The notes below the pieces were generated by a model. The model saw only the letters and a list, made by a program, of their open reading frames with translations, had not been told where the DNA came from and made no database searches. 64,000 bases of DNA from Vagococcus penaei. GTDB lineage: Bacteria; Bacillota; Bacilli; Lactobacillales; Vagococcaceae. The DNA lies in contig NZ_CP019609.1 in NCBI RefSeq assembly GCF_001998885.1, forward strand, positions 1,910,001 to 1,974,000, written 5' to 3'. The position numbers and the translations under genes were made by a program. Of the stretch, positions 44,585 to 53,291 are shown in pieces; positions within the stretch are counted from its first letter, which is position 1; each line of letters begins with the position of its first letter.

Positions 44585-44725
44585 ATTAGGAAAACTTTAT
44601 TATTCTTATATCTAATATGTTTTAACATTTTTGCTTTTGGATGTGAAAAACAAACAACCAAAATAATGAATAATACGGTTCTGTTATCTAGTAACTTAAT
44701 GAGTGTACTTATTGGTGATAACTAA
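44585..44725 (+). CDS. Tiny lipoprotein-like ORF without a standard start codon
   Basis: A frame of 46 codons begins ATT AGG AAA and encodes RKTLLFLYLICFNIFAFGC followed by EKQTTK, a classic lipoprotein signal peptide with lipobox FAFGC, then about 25 residues. The ribosome site AAGGTGGGG stands at the right distance for the ATT, but no ATG, GTG or TTG is in frame. It could be a true lipoprotein with a rare ATT start, a lipoprotein gene whose start mutated, or a remnant of a larger gene cut by the rearrangement next to the IS. A TATGAT element lies at 44545-44550. Confidence 0.4.
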   Translation: MRKTLLFLYLICFNIFAFGCEKQTTKIMNNTVLLSSNLMSVLIGDN

Positions 44726-44733
44726 AAAAATAA

Positions 44734-44761
44734 CCCTCTAGTTAGTGTAATTACTAGAGGG
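44734..44761. terminator. Hairpin after the lipoprotein-like ORF
   Basis: CCCTCTAGT and ACTAGAGGG form a stem; the T-run is on the minus strand side only, so as a plus-strand terminator it is weak. Confidence 0.4.
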
Positions 44762-45146
44762 CAAAATGTTAGGAGTATGTTTGTTAATTCTGACATACTA
44801 ATTAGAATATACGTCTAAACCTGAATAATTTTTTTTATTTAAATAATTTTTATTGTTTGCCTAATTGTTAAATTTTGAGTAATTAAAATGAATGTTCAGT
44901 GATATACATAAGGATTATTTTTTAGTGGATTAGCACATAATTAAGTGAATTTAGGAACTGTTTTGATTTGTAAAGAAAGAAAACGTGGGTATGTTCTGGC
45001 TTTGAGACACCTATAAATTTTGATAAAGACTATGTTATAAATAACTTTCTTCTATTATATATTCTGCGATTTGCTTTGTGCTGGTTAAATCAGTTGGCTA
45101 GTTATGATGGATTGCTTTTTTTAGTGTTTAATTTAGATTCTCACTT
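44762..45146. other. Non-coding stretch between IS-scarred region and peptidase gene
   Basis: About 385 bp of AT-rich DNA. No convincing gene, RNA or repeat was found in it on either strand. It ends at the promoter of the peptidase gene. Confidence 0.5.
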
Positions 45147-45155
45147 TGTTATAAT
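45147..45155 (+). promoter_or_regulatory. Extended -10 promoter of the peptidase gene
   Basis: TGTTATAAT is an extended -10 element (TGn plus TATAAT); the -35 is weak. It is 43 bp before the ATG at 45198. Confidence 0.55.
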
Positions 45156-45197
45156 AGATGCAAGTGTAAAATGTCATTGGAAAGAAGGATGTTAAGT

Positions 45198-46264
45198 ATG
45201 TTAAAACGTGTTGAAAATTTGCGAACAAAAATGAAAAAAACTCTCTTGAAGCATTTATTATTACTAACCCATATAATTTACGGTATTTAACAGGATTTAC
45301 TGGAACGACAGGGATGGCTTTGATTACACTCGAAGAAGCGTATTTTATTACGGATTTTCGTTATACTGAGCAAGCAGCAACACAATGTGAAGGTTACACA
45401 ATTGAAAAAAATGTTGGACCTATTCTAGATAAAGTATCAGAATTAGTTGATATTTCTGGTGTCGCTAATGTTGCTTTTGAAGAAACTAATGTGACATTCA
45501 AACAATTTGTTGAGCTAGAAACGTTAATGGAGCAAGATTTAATACCAATTTCTGGAATGATTGAAGAGTTACGTGAAGTTAAAGATGCTGATGAAATTGC
45601 GATCATTAAAGATGCTTGCCATATTGCTGATCAAGCATTTGAACATATTTTAACTTATATCAAACCTGGTCTAACTGAAATACAGGTTGCTAATGAATTA
45701 GACTTCTTTATGCGTTCAAAAGGTGCTAGTGGTGTGTCGTTTGAGACAATTGTTGCTAGTGGTTTACGCTCAGCAATGCCTCACGGAGTGGCTAGTGATA
45801 AAATCATCGAGCAAGGTGACTTTATTACAATTGATTTTGGATGTTACTACAACGGCTATGTATCTGATATGACACGGACAATTTCACTAGGCGAACCACG
45901 TAATAGCCAATTGAAAGATATTTATCAAATCGTTCTTGGTGCTCAAGAAAAAGTTTTAGAAGTAGCTCAAGCTGGCATGACAGGTATTGAGTTGGATGCT
46001 GTTGCTCGTGATTACATTTCGGAACATGGTTATGGTGAAGCATTTGGACATTCGACAGGTCATGGTATTGGTTTAGAGATTCACGAAGGACCAAATGTGT
46101 CGAAGGTTGCTGAAAAAGCATTTGTTCCTGGAAATGTTATAACCAACGAACCAGGGATTTATTTACCCGGAATTGGTGGCGTTCGAATTGAAGATGATAT
46201 GTTAGTTACAAAAAATGGCGTAGAACGATTGACACATTCACCAAAAGAGCTTATTATTTTATAG
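45198..46264 (+). pseudogene. Xaa-Pro peptidase (M24B, YqhT/PepQ-like), broken by a -1 frameshift near the start
   Basis: Metallopeptidase that removes amino acids before proline. The natural start is the ATG at 45198 (MLKRVENLRTKMKK) behind AAAGAAGGA. The frame breaks at an A7 tract (45234-45240): with eight As it would read on as KKNSLEAFIITNPYNLRYLTGFTG and join the long frame that covers the rest. The metal ligands are all present downstream: Asp in DFGCYYNGYVSDMTRT (two), His in GHSTGHGIGLEIHEGP, Glu in TNEPGIY and Glu in VRIEDDM. The part readable without the shift starts at an internal ATG (45314) and would lack about 39 residues of the N-terminal domain. It may be a real mutation or a homopolymer error; the rest is fully conserved, which favours a recent or artificial change. 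Confidence 0.85.
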
Positions 46265-46371
46265 AATATAAGAATGGACTAATTTTTCATATCAAGGTAA
46301 GATAGAAGACAAAGAGATACAATCTGTTAGGCGTTCATATGTCTCTCAAAAAAAGTTAAGGAGGATGACAC

Positions 46372-46800
46372 ATGGCTGAAAATAAAAATTTAGTATTGAA
46401 TAATGAAAATCAAGAGGTACAAGGAGATATTGTAGTAGCTCCTGAAGTACTGGAAGTCATCGTCGGTATTGCTGCGTCAAAAGTAAAAGGTGTTTACACA
46501 ATGCGTGGTAATTTAGCGTCTAATGTGACTGAGTTATTTGGTGGTTCCGTTCATGATAAAGGTGTTACTTTACGCAATGAAAATGGTAATATTATGATTG
46601 ATTTATACTGCTATTTGAATTATGGCGTATCGGTACCTAAAGTGGCTATTGATATGCAAGAAAAAGTGAAGCAACAAGTTCTTTACATGACAGATTTAGA
46701 GTTGTCTGAAGTGAATGTACACGTAGTCGGTATCATTCCTGAAAAAACAATATTGCCTGATTTAGATGAGTTATTTGGTTCGGAAGACGAGGAAGAATAA
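46372..46800 (+). CDS. Asp23/Gls24 family envelope stress response protein (YqhY type)
   Basis: Small acidic protein of 142 residues from the Asp23/Gls24 family. The core GDIVVAPEVLEVIVGIAASKVKGVYTM (about residues 19-45) and the VPKVAIDMQEKVKQQVLYMTDLELSEVNVHVVGI stretch are typical, and the tail is acidic (DELFGSEDEEE). In B. subtilis the homologue YqhY sits in the same place before nusB and affects acetyl-CoA carboxylase. The gene has AAGGAGGATG upstream and is followed at once by nusB, 2 bp after its stop. In relatives efp often lies just before it; here only 107 bp of non-coding DNA separates it from the peptidase gene. Confidence 0.9.
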   Translation: MAENKNLVLNNENQEVQGDIVVAPEVLEVIVGIAASKVKGVYTMRGNLASNVTELFGGSVHDKGVTLRNENGNIMIDLYCYLNYGVSVPKVAIDMQEKVKQQVLYMTDLELSEVNVHVVGIIPEKTILPDLDELFGSEDEEE

Positions 46801-46802
46801 AA

Positions 46803-47231
46803 TTGGATTTTACAAGACATCAATTAAGACAGTTAGCGTTTCAAAGTATTTTTATTCAGTTGTTCGATGAGGAGTTAACTGCAGAGTTAGCTATTGAGCG
46901 TGCTTTAGAGCTTTATCCTAGACAAATGACTGATGAACAAGATGTGCCAGCCTATTTGACTCAGGTCGTTTTAGGTGTGTCAGAGCAAGAAGAAATCATC
47001 GATGCAACGATTACGAAACACTTGAAAAAGTGGAAAATTAATCGAATTGCGCGAACTGATTTATCAATTTTACGTTTAGCCGTTTATGAAATGCTTTATT
47101 TGGATGAATTACCAGCTAAAGTTTCATTAAATGAAGCTCTCGAGTTAACAAAAGAGTTTAGTGATGATGAGTCACGTCGTTTTGTGAATGGAGTCCTATC
47201 TGCTGTTATGTTAGAGGCAGAAGAAAAATAA
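46803..47231 (+). CDS. nusB: Transcription antitermination factor NusB
   Basis: RNA-binding factor that works with NusE (S10) in rRNA antitermination. The all-helical protein of 142 residues starts with a TTG codon (MDFTRHQLRQLAFQSIFIQL, the typical RxxARExALQ-like N-terminus) and contains WKINRIARTDLSILRLAVYEMLYLDE and the NEALELTKEFSDDESRRFVNGVLSAV region that is diagnostic. The ribosome site is GAGGAAG inside the end of the yqhY gene. A weak terminator-like hairpin follows. Confidence 0.95.
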   Translation: MDFTRHQLRQLAFQSIFIQLFDEELTAELAIERALELYPRQMTDEQDVPAYLTQVVLGVSEQEEIIDATITKHLKKWKINRIARTDLSILRLAVYEMLYLDELPAKVSLNEALELTKEFSDDESRRFVNGVLSAVMLEAEEK

Positions 47232-47235
47232 TGTC

Positions 47236-47271
47236 GAATCGTGTATGCCGCAGTGGTGTGCACGATTTTTA
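47236..47271 (+). terminator. Weak terminator after nusB
   Basis: AATCGTG (47236-47242) pairs with CACGATT (47260-47266) around a loop that can also pair, followed by a few Ts. Confidence 0.5.
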
Positions 47272-47344
47272 TTTATCTAGAAGGTAAGTTAGATTAGAAT
47301 ATGATAGAATAATAGCATGATATTTTAAATGGAGGGGTTTTAGA

Positions 47345-48205
47345 ATGGCAATCATTATGAATGGTCGGCAATTAGCTGACCAATTACAAGATAAATTAGC
47401 TACAGAAGTGAATAACTGGCGGGCTAAAGGGTTGCGGTTACCAACGTTAGCCGTTATTTTAGTTGGAGATGACCCAGCAAGTCATGTTTATGTAAAAAAT
47501 AAAGAAAAAGCTGTAGCGAAAATAGGATTTCATTCTATCGTTAAAAGACTACCCAAGGAAACAACTGAGGCTGAGTTGTTAGAACAAGTGCAAACATATA
47601 ATCTTGATCAAGCAATTGATGGGATTCTAGTTCAATTACCATTGCCTGAACATATTGATGAAGAAAAAGTTTTGTTAGCAATTGATGCTAAAAAAGATGT
47701 GGATGGTTTTCATCCTTTAAATATGGGAAAATTATTTATTGGTAAACCAGATAAAATCGCTTGTACACCATACGGTATCATAACATTATTAAAAGCATAT
47801 GATATTAAAATAGAAGGAAAACAAGTTGTTGTGGTTGGTCGGAGTAATATTGTAGGTAAACCAATGGCTCAATTGATGTTAATGGAACATGGTACCGTCA
47901 CCTTAACACATTCTCGAACGAAGAATTTACAAGAATTAACGCAGACAGCTGATATTTTAGTTGTGGCGATTGGTAGAGGTGAGCTAATTACAGCTGATTA
48001 CGTTAAACCAGGAGCTATTGTAATTGATGTAGGAATGAATCGTAATGAGTCTGGTAAGTTAGTCGGTGATGTTGATTTTGCTTCTGTGGAACCCGTTGCT
48101 AGTTTTATTACGCCTGTTCCTGGTGGCGTAGGTCCGATGACAATTACTATGTTAATGGAACAGACAATGGCTAATGGCAGGCTAGCACATTTAGAAGGTG
48201 AGTAA
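47345..48205 (+). CDS. folD: Bifunctional methylenetetrahydrofolate dehydrogenase / cyclohydrolase
   Basis: Interconverts 5,10-methylene- and 10-formyl-tetrahydrofolate with NADP. Typical segments are PTLAVILVGDDPASHVYVKNK with the catalytic Lys (YVKNKEKA), DGILVQLPLPEHID, KDVDGFHPLN, VVGRSNIVGKPMAQLM for the cofactor site and PVPGGVGPMTITML near the C-terminus. The length of 286 residues fits. It has an own start after GGAGGGG and is followed by xseA with no gap. Confidence 0.97.
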   Translation: MAIIMNGRQLADQLQDKLATEVNNWRAKGLRLPTLAVILVGDDPASHVYVKNKEKAVAKIGFHSIVKRLPKETTEAELLEQVQTYNLDQAIDGILVQLPLPEHIDEEKVLLAIDAKKDVDGFHPLNMGKLFIGKPDKIACTPYGIITLLKAYDIKIEGKQVVVVGRSNIVGKPMAQLMLMEHGTVTLTHSRTKNLQELTQTADILVVAIGRGELITADYVKPGAIVIDVGMNRNESGKLVGDVDFASVEPVASFITPVPGGVGPMTITMLMEQTMANGRLAHLEGE

Positions 48206-48206
48206 C

Positions 48207-49556
48207 ATGGAACAAAAAGATTATTTAACAGTTACTGCGTTAACGAAGTACCTGAAACGAAAATTTGACGCTGACCCTTATCTTGAACGTGTTTTTCTAA
48301 CAGGAGAAATATCTAATTTTCGGTTTAGAGCAAATTCACATCAATATTTTAGCCTAAAGGATGATCGAGCTAAAATATCTGCAGTGATGTTTAAATCAGC
48401 AATGTCTCAATTAAAATTCAAACCTGAAGAAGGTATGAAGGTTTTAGTGGTTGGTCGTATTTCTTTATATGAAGCGAGCGGTAATTATCAAATTTATGTG
48501 GAACATATGGAACCTGATGGCAAAGGAGCACTTTATCAAGCTCTTGAACAACGGAAAGAAGCGCTGACTGCTGAAGGTTTATTTAAAGCTGATTTCAAGC
48601 AATTATTACCAAATTATCCTAAGCGTATTGCTGTAATCACAAGTGCAAGTGGTGCTGTTATTAGAGATATCATTACCACTATTCAAAGACGCTATCCAAT
48701 TGTGCAGCTTGTATTATTTCCGACTGTTGTTCAAGGAGATAAGGCAGCAGCAGATATCGTGAGACAAATTAAGCAAGCGGATAGTCGAGATTTTGATACA
48801 ATGATTGTCGGTCGTGGTGGGGGTTCGATTGAAGACTTATGGCCCTTTAACGAAGAAGCTGTTGTCCGCGCAATTTTTGAAGCAAAAACGCCAATTATTT
48901 CTTCTGTTGGTCATGAAACAGATGTCACATTAGCCGATTTGGTGGCTGATGTGCGAGCTGCTACTCCAACTGCAGCGGCCGAATTAGCTGTACCAGTATT
49001 ATCAGACGAATTAGTCAAAATTCATGATAAGAAAATGCGCTTGTATCAAGCATTTAAACGCTTGATGCAAGTACAACAACATCGTCTTGATCGAGTGCAT
49101 TCTTCTTTTGTCTTTAAACAGCCACAACGCTTATATGAGCCATATGCTTTAAAAGTAGATGAATTAGTGACACGTATGGACAAACAACTTGCACAACAAG
49201 TTAAGCAAGAGACACAAGTATTTAACCAGTTAACCCAGAGATTATGGCGGTATACGCCACAGAATCGTATTCAACAATTAATACAAACTAATACGTATTT
49301 AGATGAACGATTACGATCAGCGATGACAACTTATATTGTGTCACAACGTGAGCGATTTACTGATTTAATTAATCAATTAGATATATTAAGTCCGTTAAGA
49401 ACCATGAAGCGTGGATATTCATATGTTGTATTTGATGAGCAAGTAATCTCTAGTGTAACTCAGATAGCGAAAGATAGTGATATTCGTGTAGTAATGAGTG
49501 ATGGTGAGGTTATTGCCAAAGTAAATAAAATTGAAGAGAAAGAGATGAATGACTAA
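48207..49556 (+). CDS. xseA: Exodeoxyribonuclease VII large subunit
   Basis: Catalytic subunit of the single-strand nuclease ExoVII. The N-terminal OB-fold (YLTVTALTKYLKRKFDADPYLERVFLTGEISNF) is followed by the catalytic core with PKRIAVITSASGAVIRDII and GRGGGSIEDLWPFNEE, SVGHETDVTLADLVADVRAATPTAAAE, and a long C-terminal coiled coil. The ATG at 48207 (MEQKDYLTV) is preferred over the GTG at 48198, which lies in the AAGGTGAG ribosome site inside the end of folD. xseB starts directly after the stop. Confidence 0.95.
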   Translation: MEQKDYLTVTALTKYLKRKFDADPYLERVFLTGEISNFRFRANSHQYFSLKDDRAKISAVMFKSAMSQLKFKPEEGMKVLVVGRISLYEASGNYQIYVEHMEPDGKGALYQALEQRKEALTAEGLFKADFKQLLPNYPKRIAVITSASGAVIRDIITTIQRRYPIVQLVLFPTVVQGDKAAADIVRQIKQADSRDFDTMIVGRGGGSIEDLWPFNEEAVVRAIFEAKTPIISSVGHETDVTLADLVADVRAATPTAAAELAVPVLSDELVKIHDKKMRLYQAFKRLMQVQQHRLDRVHSSFVFKQPQRLYEPYALKVDELVTRMDKQLAQQVKQETQVFNQLTQRLWRYTPQNRIQQLIQTNTYLDERLRSAMTTYIVSQRERFTDLINQLDILSPLRTMKRGYSYVVFDEQVISSVTQIAKDSDIRVVMSDGEVIAKVNKIEEKEMND

Positions 49557-49784
49557 ATGGCAAATAAAAAAAAGACCTTTGAAGAATCTTTAGGGGAATT
49601 GGAAAAAATTGTTCAACGCCTTGAAACGGGTGATGTACCATTAGAAGAAGCATTAGCTCAGTTTAAAGAAGGTATTGAGTTGAGTCAACTATGTCAAAAG
49701 ACCCTAAGTGAGGCTGAAACAACTTTAACTAAAATGATGACAACTGATGGTGAAGAAGTAAATTTTGACACTGAAGGAGCCTAG
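49557..49784 (+). CDS. xseB: Exodeoxyribonuclease VII small subunit
   Basis: Small helical partner that binds the coiled coil of XseA. 75 residues with the family core [44 protein letters not shown]. The ATG directly follows the xseA stop codon and the next gene begins 3 bp after its own stop, so translation is probably coupled. Confidence 0.96.
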   Translation: MANKKKTFEESLGELEKIVQRLETGDVPLEEALAQFKEGIELSQLCQKTLSEAETTLTKMMTTDGEEVNFDTEGA

Positions 49785-49787
49785 GTG

Positions 49788-50681
49788 ATGACTTTTAGAG
49801 AATTTTCAAAACAACAAGTTCCACGAATTGATGATACTATGATTCACTTTTTAACAGAAACAACAACAGAAAAAAACTTGTTAGAGTCTATGGTTTACTC
49901 AATTCAAGCAGGCGGTAAACGATTTCGCCCATTATTGTTATTAGCAACAATTGATTTTTTGGGCGAACCTCTAAAAAATGGTGCGTATCAAGTTGCTTCT
50001 GCTTTAGAAATGGTTCACTGCTATTCTTTAATTCATGATGATCTACCAGCTATGGATGATGATTCATTACGTCGAGGTAAACCGACTAATCATAAAGTAT
50101 TTGGTGAGGCAACGGCAATTCTTGCAGGGGATGGTCTATTAACTGAAGCTTTCCATCTAGTTGCGAAGAGTGATTTAACTGCTGATATAAAAAATCAGTT
50201 ATTGGGTGATTTAGCAAAAGCGAGTGGAACTCATGGAATGATAGCAGGACAAATGCTAGATATCTCAAATGAAAATAAAAAGATTAGTTTATCTGAATTA
50301 AAGCAAATGCACGGTCGTAAAACAGGTGCGTTAATCGAATTTGCAGTTTCTGCTGGTAGCCAACTAGGAAGTGCACCAGTTGCTGTCAAGGAACACTTGA
50401 AAGTTTTTGCCGAAGCAGTTGGAATTGCTTTTCAAATTCGTGATGATTTGCTTGATGTGATTGGTGACGAGACAGTAATTGGCAAAAAAATTGGTGCAGA
50501 TGCGAAGTTAAATAAGAGTACTTACGTATCTTTATTAGGATTAGAAGGTGCAGAACACTCTTTTCAACAAACTTGTACTCTTGCACAGGGTTCTTTGCAA
50601 GAGGCAAAAAAACTAATGGGTATAACTCAGCAAACGATTTTAGAAATGATATTAGAAGAATTGATGGTAATAGATAAATGA
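49788..50681 (+). CDS. ispA: Farnesyl/geranyl diphosphate synthase (polyprenyl synthetase family)
   Basis: Builds farnesyl diphosphate from IPP and DMAPP for undecaprenyl and quinone synthesis. The two aspartate-rich motifs are LIHDDLPAMDDDSLRRGKPTNH (first DDxxD) and IRDDLLDVIGD (second). The GGKRFRPLL segment and the lysine-rich GADAKLNKSTYVSLLGLE region also fit. The ATG at 49788 is well spaced from GAAGGAG; the GTG at 49785 is closer. The gene overlaps tlyA by 4 bp. No dxs is adjacent, in line with mevalonate-using Enterococcaceae. Confidence 0.94.
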   Translation: MTFREFSKQQVPRIDDTMIHFLTETTTEKNLLESMVYSIQAGGKRFRPLLLLATIDFLGEPLKNGAYQVASALEMVHCYSLIHDDLPAMDDDSLRRGKPTNHKVFGEATAILAGDGLLTEAFHLVAKSDLTADIKNQLLGDLAKASGTHGMIAGQMLDISNENKKISLSELKQMHGRKTGALIEFAVSAGSQLGSAPVAVKEHLKVFAEAVGIAFQIRDDLLDVIGDETVIGKKIGADAKLNKSTYVSLLGLEGAEHSFQQTCTLAQGSLQEAKKLMGITQQTILEMILEELMVIDK

Positions 50682-51532
50682 GTGAAAAAATAAAAAAAGA
50701 ACGTATTGATGTGCTAGTTACGCAACAAGGATTAACAGAAACACGAGAACAGGCCAAGCGTGCGATTATGGCAGGATTGGTTTATGATATGAATAATCTA
50801 CGTTATGACAAGCCTGGTGAAAAGATACCTCAAAATACTGAGTTAAAAATCAAAGGACACACATTACCTTATGTCTCAAGAGGTGGCTTAAAGTTGGAAA
50901 AAGCCATTAAAGCTTTTGGTATTGATTTTACTAATAAAATTTTACTTGATATAGGGTCATCAACTGGAGGGTTTACAGACTGTGCTTTACAAAATGGTGC
51001 AAAAATGAGTTATGCACTAGACGTAGGGTCTAATCAATTAGCTTGGAAGCTCCGACAAGATCCTCGTGTTGAAGTGATGGAAAAAACGAATTTTCGTTAT
51101 GCTAAGCGCGATGATTTTAAATTAGGGCAACCGATGATTGCTTCTATTGATGTATCTTTTATTTCATTAAAATTAATTTTACCAGCTTTAAAAGACATCT
51201 TGGCATCTGATGGCGAGGTTGTTGCGTTAATTAAACCACAATTTGAAGCTGGACGTGAGCAAGTAGGTAAGAAAGGAATCATTCGCGATAAAAAAATTCA
51301 TTTGGCTGTTTTACAGCAGGTTCTAGGTTTTATGACGTCATTTGGGTATGACATTGTTGCATTAGATTATTCACCAATCACAGGTGGAGATGGTAACATT
51401 GAATTTTTAGCTTACTTAAAACCTGTCTCAGCTATCGGAATGTACCGCTTTGAGCAAACACCGGAAGAGGTAGTTAATTCAGCTCATCTGCAGCTCACTC
51501 ATCAAAATAAGACGACTAATCACATTAATTAA
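50678..51532 (+). CDS. TlyA family rRNA (cytidine-2'-O)-methyltransferase
   Basis: RNA methyltransferase of the TlyA/YqxC group, which in other bacteria methylates rRNA cytidines. An N-terminal S4 RNA-binding domain (RIDVLVTQQGLTETREQAKRAIMAGLV, about residues 8-65) is followed by the FtsJ-like SAM domain with DIGSSTGGFTDCALQNGA, SYALDVGSNQLAWKLRQD and ASIDVSFISLKLILPAL. Its length is 284 residues. The ATGA overlap with ispA means coupled translation. In many relatives an ArgR-type gene lies between this and recN; here only 5 bp separate them before the GTG frame of recN. Confidence 0.9.
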   Translation: MSEKIKKERIDVLVTQQGLTETREQAKRAIMAGLVYDMNNLRYDKPGEKIPQNTELKIKGHTLPYVSRGGLKLEKAIKAFGIDFTNKILLDIGSSTGGFTDCALQNGAKMSYALDVGSNQLAWKLRQDPRVEVMEKTNFRYAKRDDFKLGQPMIASIDVSFISLKLILPALKDILASDGEVVALIKPQFEAGREQVGKKGIIRDKKIHLAVLQQVLGFMTSFGYDIVALDYSPITGGDGNIEFLAYLKPVSAIGMYRFEQTPEEVVNSAHLQLTHQNKTTNHIN

Positions 51533-51546
51533 AGTAGGTGAAAGGT

Positions 51547-53223
51547 ATGATTCAGGAATTATCTGTACAGGACTTTGCAATTATTTCAAGTTTAACGATT
51601 CAATTTAAGGGTGGTATGACCGTCCTAACAGGTGAAACTGGTGCTGGTAAATCAATTATTATCGATGCCATGGGATTATTGGTAGGTGGTCGTGGCTCCA
51701 GTGATTTTATTCGCGATGGGACGGAACGGTGCCGAATTGAAGGAGCATTTTATGTTGAAAACCAATTGCCTATTAAAGCATATCTCACAGAAATTGGTGT
51801 CGACATGCCGGACGAATTACTAATTTTACAACGTGAAATTTTTAGAACTGGTCGTAATATTTGCCGAATCAATGGTCAACTCGTCAATACGAAGATTCTA
51901 CGTGAAGTAGGGCACCGTTTAGTTGATATTCATGGTCAAAACGAGCATCAAGAATTGATGGATGCCACGCAGCATTTAGGACTACTGGATGATTTTGATA
52001 AGTCAATGTTACAACCATTATTGGCAAATTATCAGGATCTCTATCAACAATATATGCATGTTAGTCAACAGATTGATTCCTATCAGACTCATGAAAAAGA
52101 GTTTGCGCAACGTATGGACATGCTACAGTTTCAATTTGATGAGATAGGGACGGCCAATCTTGAGGTTGATGAAGATACACGCTTACTGGAAGAACGTAGT
52201 AAACTGATGAATTACCAAAAAATTGTGCAGACCCTTAGTAGTAGCTATGATGCTCTAGAAGGTGAAGGTGCGCAAACGCTTGATTTAGTTGGTCGTGTCA
52301 TGACAAATCTCGAACAAATCGAATCACTAGATACAGACTATGCTGAAACAACTGAATTAGTCCGTAATGCGTATTATTTACTGCAGGAAGCAGCTGGTAG
52401 ACTATCTAGTCATTTAGATGTGTTAGAGATGGATGATGGCAGATTAGATGAAGTTGAAACAAGATTAGATACTATTCGTCAGTTGAAACGTAAATATGGG
52501 GAACAAATTACCGATATTTTAGCTTATTTTGATAGTATTAAACAAGAACTTGAGTTGACGACTACTGACACAATACAGCTAGACGAATTATTTCAGTTAA
52601 AAGAACATTTATTTGGCGAATTAACTGTAGCCGCTGATAAATTAACCAATGAACGAAAAAAAGTCGCTCAGCGCTTAGAAAAAGCAATTTTGGAGCAATT
52701 AAAAGGTTTATATATGGAAAACACACAATTTAAAGTACACTTTCAACTGACAACTCCAAAGTTTACTCGCTTAGGGCAAGATAAAATTGAATTTTATATT
52801 TCAACCAATATTGGAGAAGCATTAAAACCCTTAGCTAAAGTTGCATCTGGAGGTGAACTGTCCCGATTGATGTTAGCACTTAAGACAATTTTTTCTCAAA
52901 CTCAAGCAATTACGAGTATTATCTTTGATGAAGTTGATACTGGAGTTAGTGGTCGTGTCGCACAGTCAATTGCAGAAAAAATTCATCAAATTGGTGAAAA
53001 TTCACAAGTTCTATGTATTACTCACTTACCACAAGTCGCTGCCGAAGCTGACACACAGTATTTTATTGAAAAGCGTGTGGTTGATGACCGAACAGAAACG
53101 CATGTTAGAGAATTGAATAATGATGGTAGAGTAAAAGAAATTGCACGTATGTTAGCGGGAAGTGAAGTGACTTCTTTAACCTTACAGCATGCAAAAGAGT
53201 TATTAAAATTAGCGCATGATTAA
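51547..53223 (+). CDS. recN: DNA repair protein RecN
   Basis: SMC-like ATPase that acts early in double-strand-break repair. The Walker A LTGETGAGKSIIIDAM is near residue 30, the ABC signature ASGGELSRLMLALKTIF and Walker B SIIFDEVDTGVSG are near the C-terminus, and a coiled coil lies between (about residues 150-370). The motif VDIHGQNEHQELMD is characteristic of RecN. The ATG at 51547 (MIQELSVQDFAII) is preferred to the GTG at 51538. The length is 558 residues. It ends the housekeeping run with a strong terminator. Confidence 0.95.
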   Translation: MIQELSVQDFAIISSLTIQFKGGMTVLTGETGAGKSIIIDAMGLLVGGRGSSDFIRDGTERCRIEGAFYVENQLPIKAYLTEIGVDMPDELLILQREIFRTGRNICRINGQLVNTKILREVGHRLVDIHGQNEHQELMDATQHLGLLDDFDKSMLQPLLANYQDLYQQYMHVSQQIDSYQTHEKEFAQRMDMLQFQFDEIGTANLEVDEDTRLLEERSKLMNYQKIVQTLSSSYDALEGEGAQTLDLVGRVMTNLEQIESLDTDYAETTELVRNAYYLLQEAAGRLSSHLDVLEMDDGRLDEVETRLDTIRQLKRKYGEQITDILAYFDSIKQELELTTTDTIQLDELFQLKEHLFGELTVAADKLTNERKKVAQRLEKAILEQLKGLYMENTQFKVHFQLTTPKFTRLGQDKIEFYISTNIGEALKPLAKVASGGELSRLMLALKTIFSQTQAITSIIFDEVDTGVSGRVAQSIAEKIHQIGENSQVLCITHLPQVAAEADTQYFIEKRVVDDRTETHVRELNNDGRVKEIARMLAGSEVTSLTLQHAKELLKLAHD

Positions 53224-53282
53224 AAAAGCAATCAGTAACTTTGTATCTAAAGTTAGGCACAAAGTTACTGATTGCTTTTTAA
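53222..53282. terminator. Terminator between recN and the small minus-strand gene
   Basis: A long perfect stem (53222-53244 with 53259-53280), core GCAATCAGTAACTTTGT, with A-run before and T-run after; works for both convergent genes. Confidence 0.9.
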
Positions 53283-53291
53283 GTTATAATT

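Noticed and set aside
45035-45097. Minus-strand 20-codon open stretch reading like a protein C-terminus (STKQIAEYIIEESYL)
   Set aside because: It is interrupted upstream by a stop and is too short to tell from chance in AT-rich DNA.
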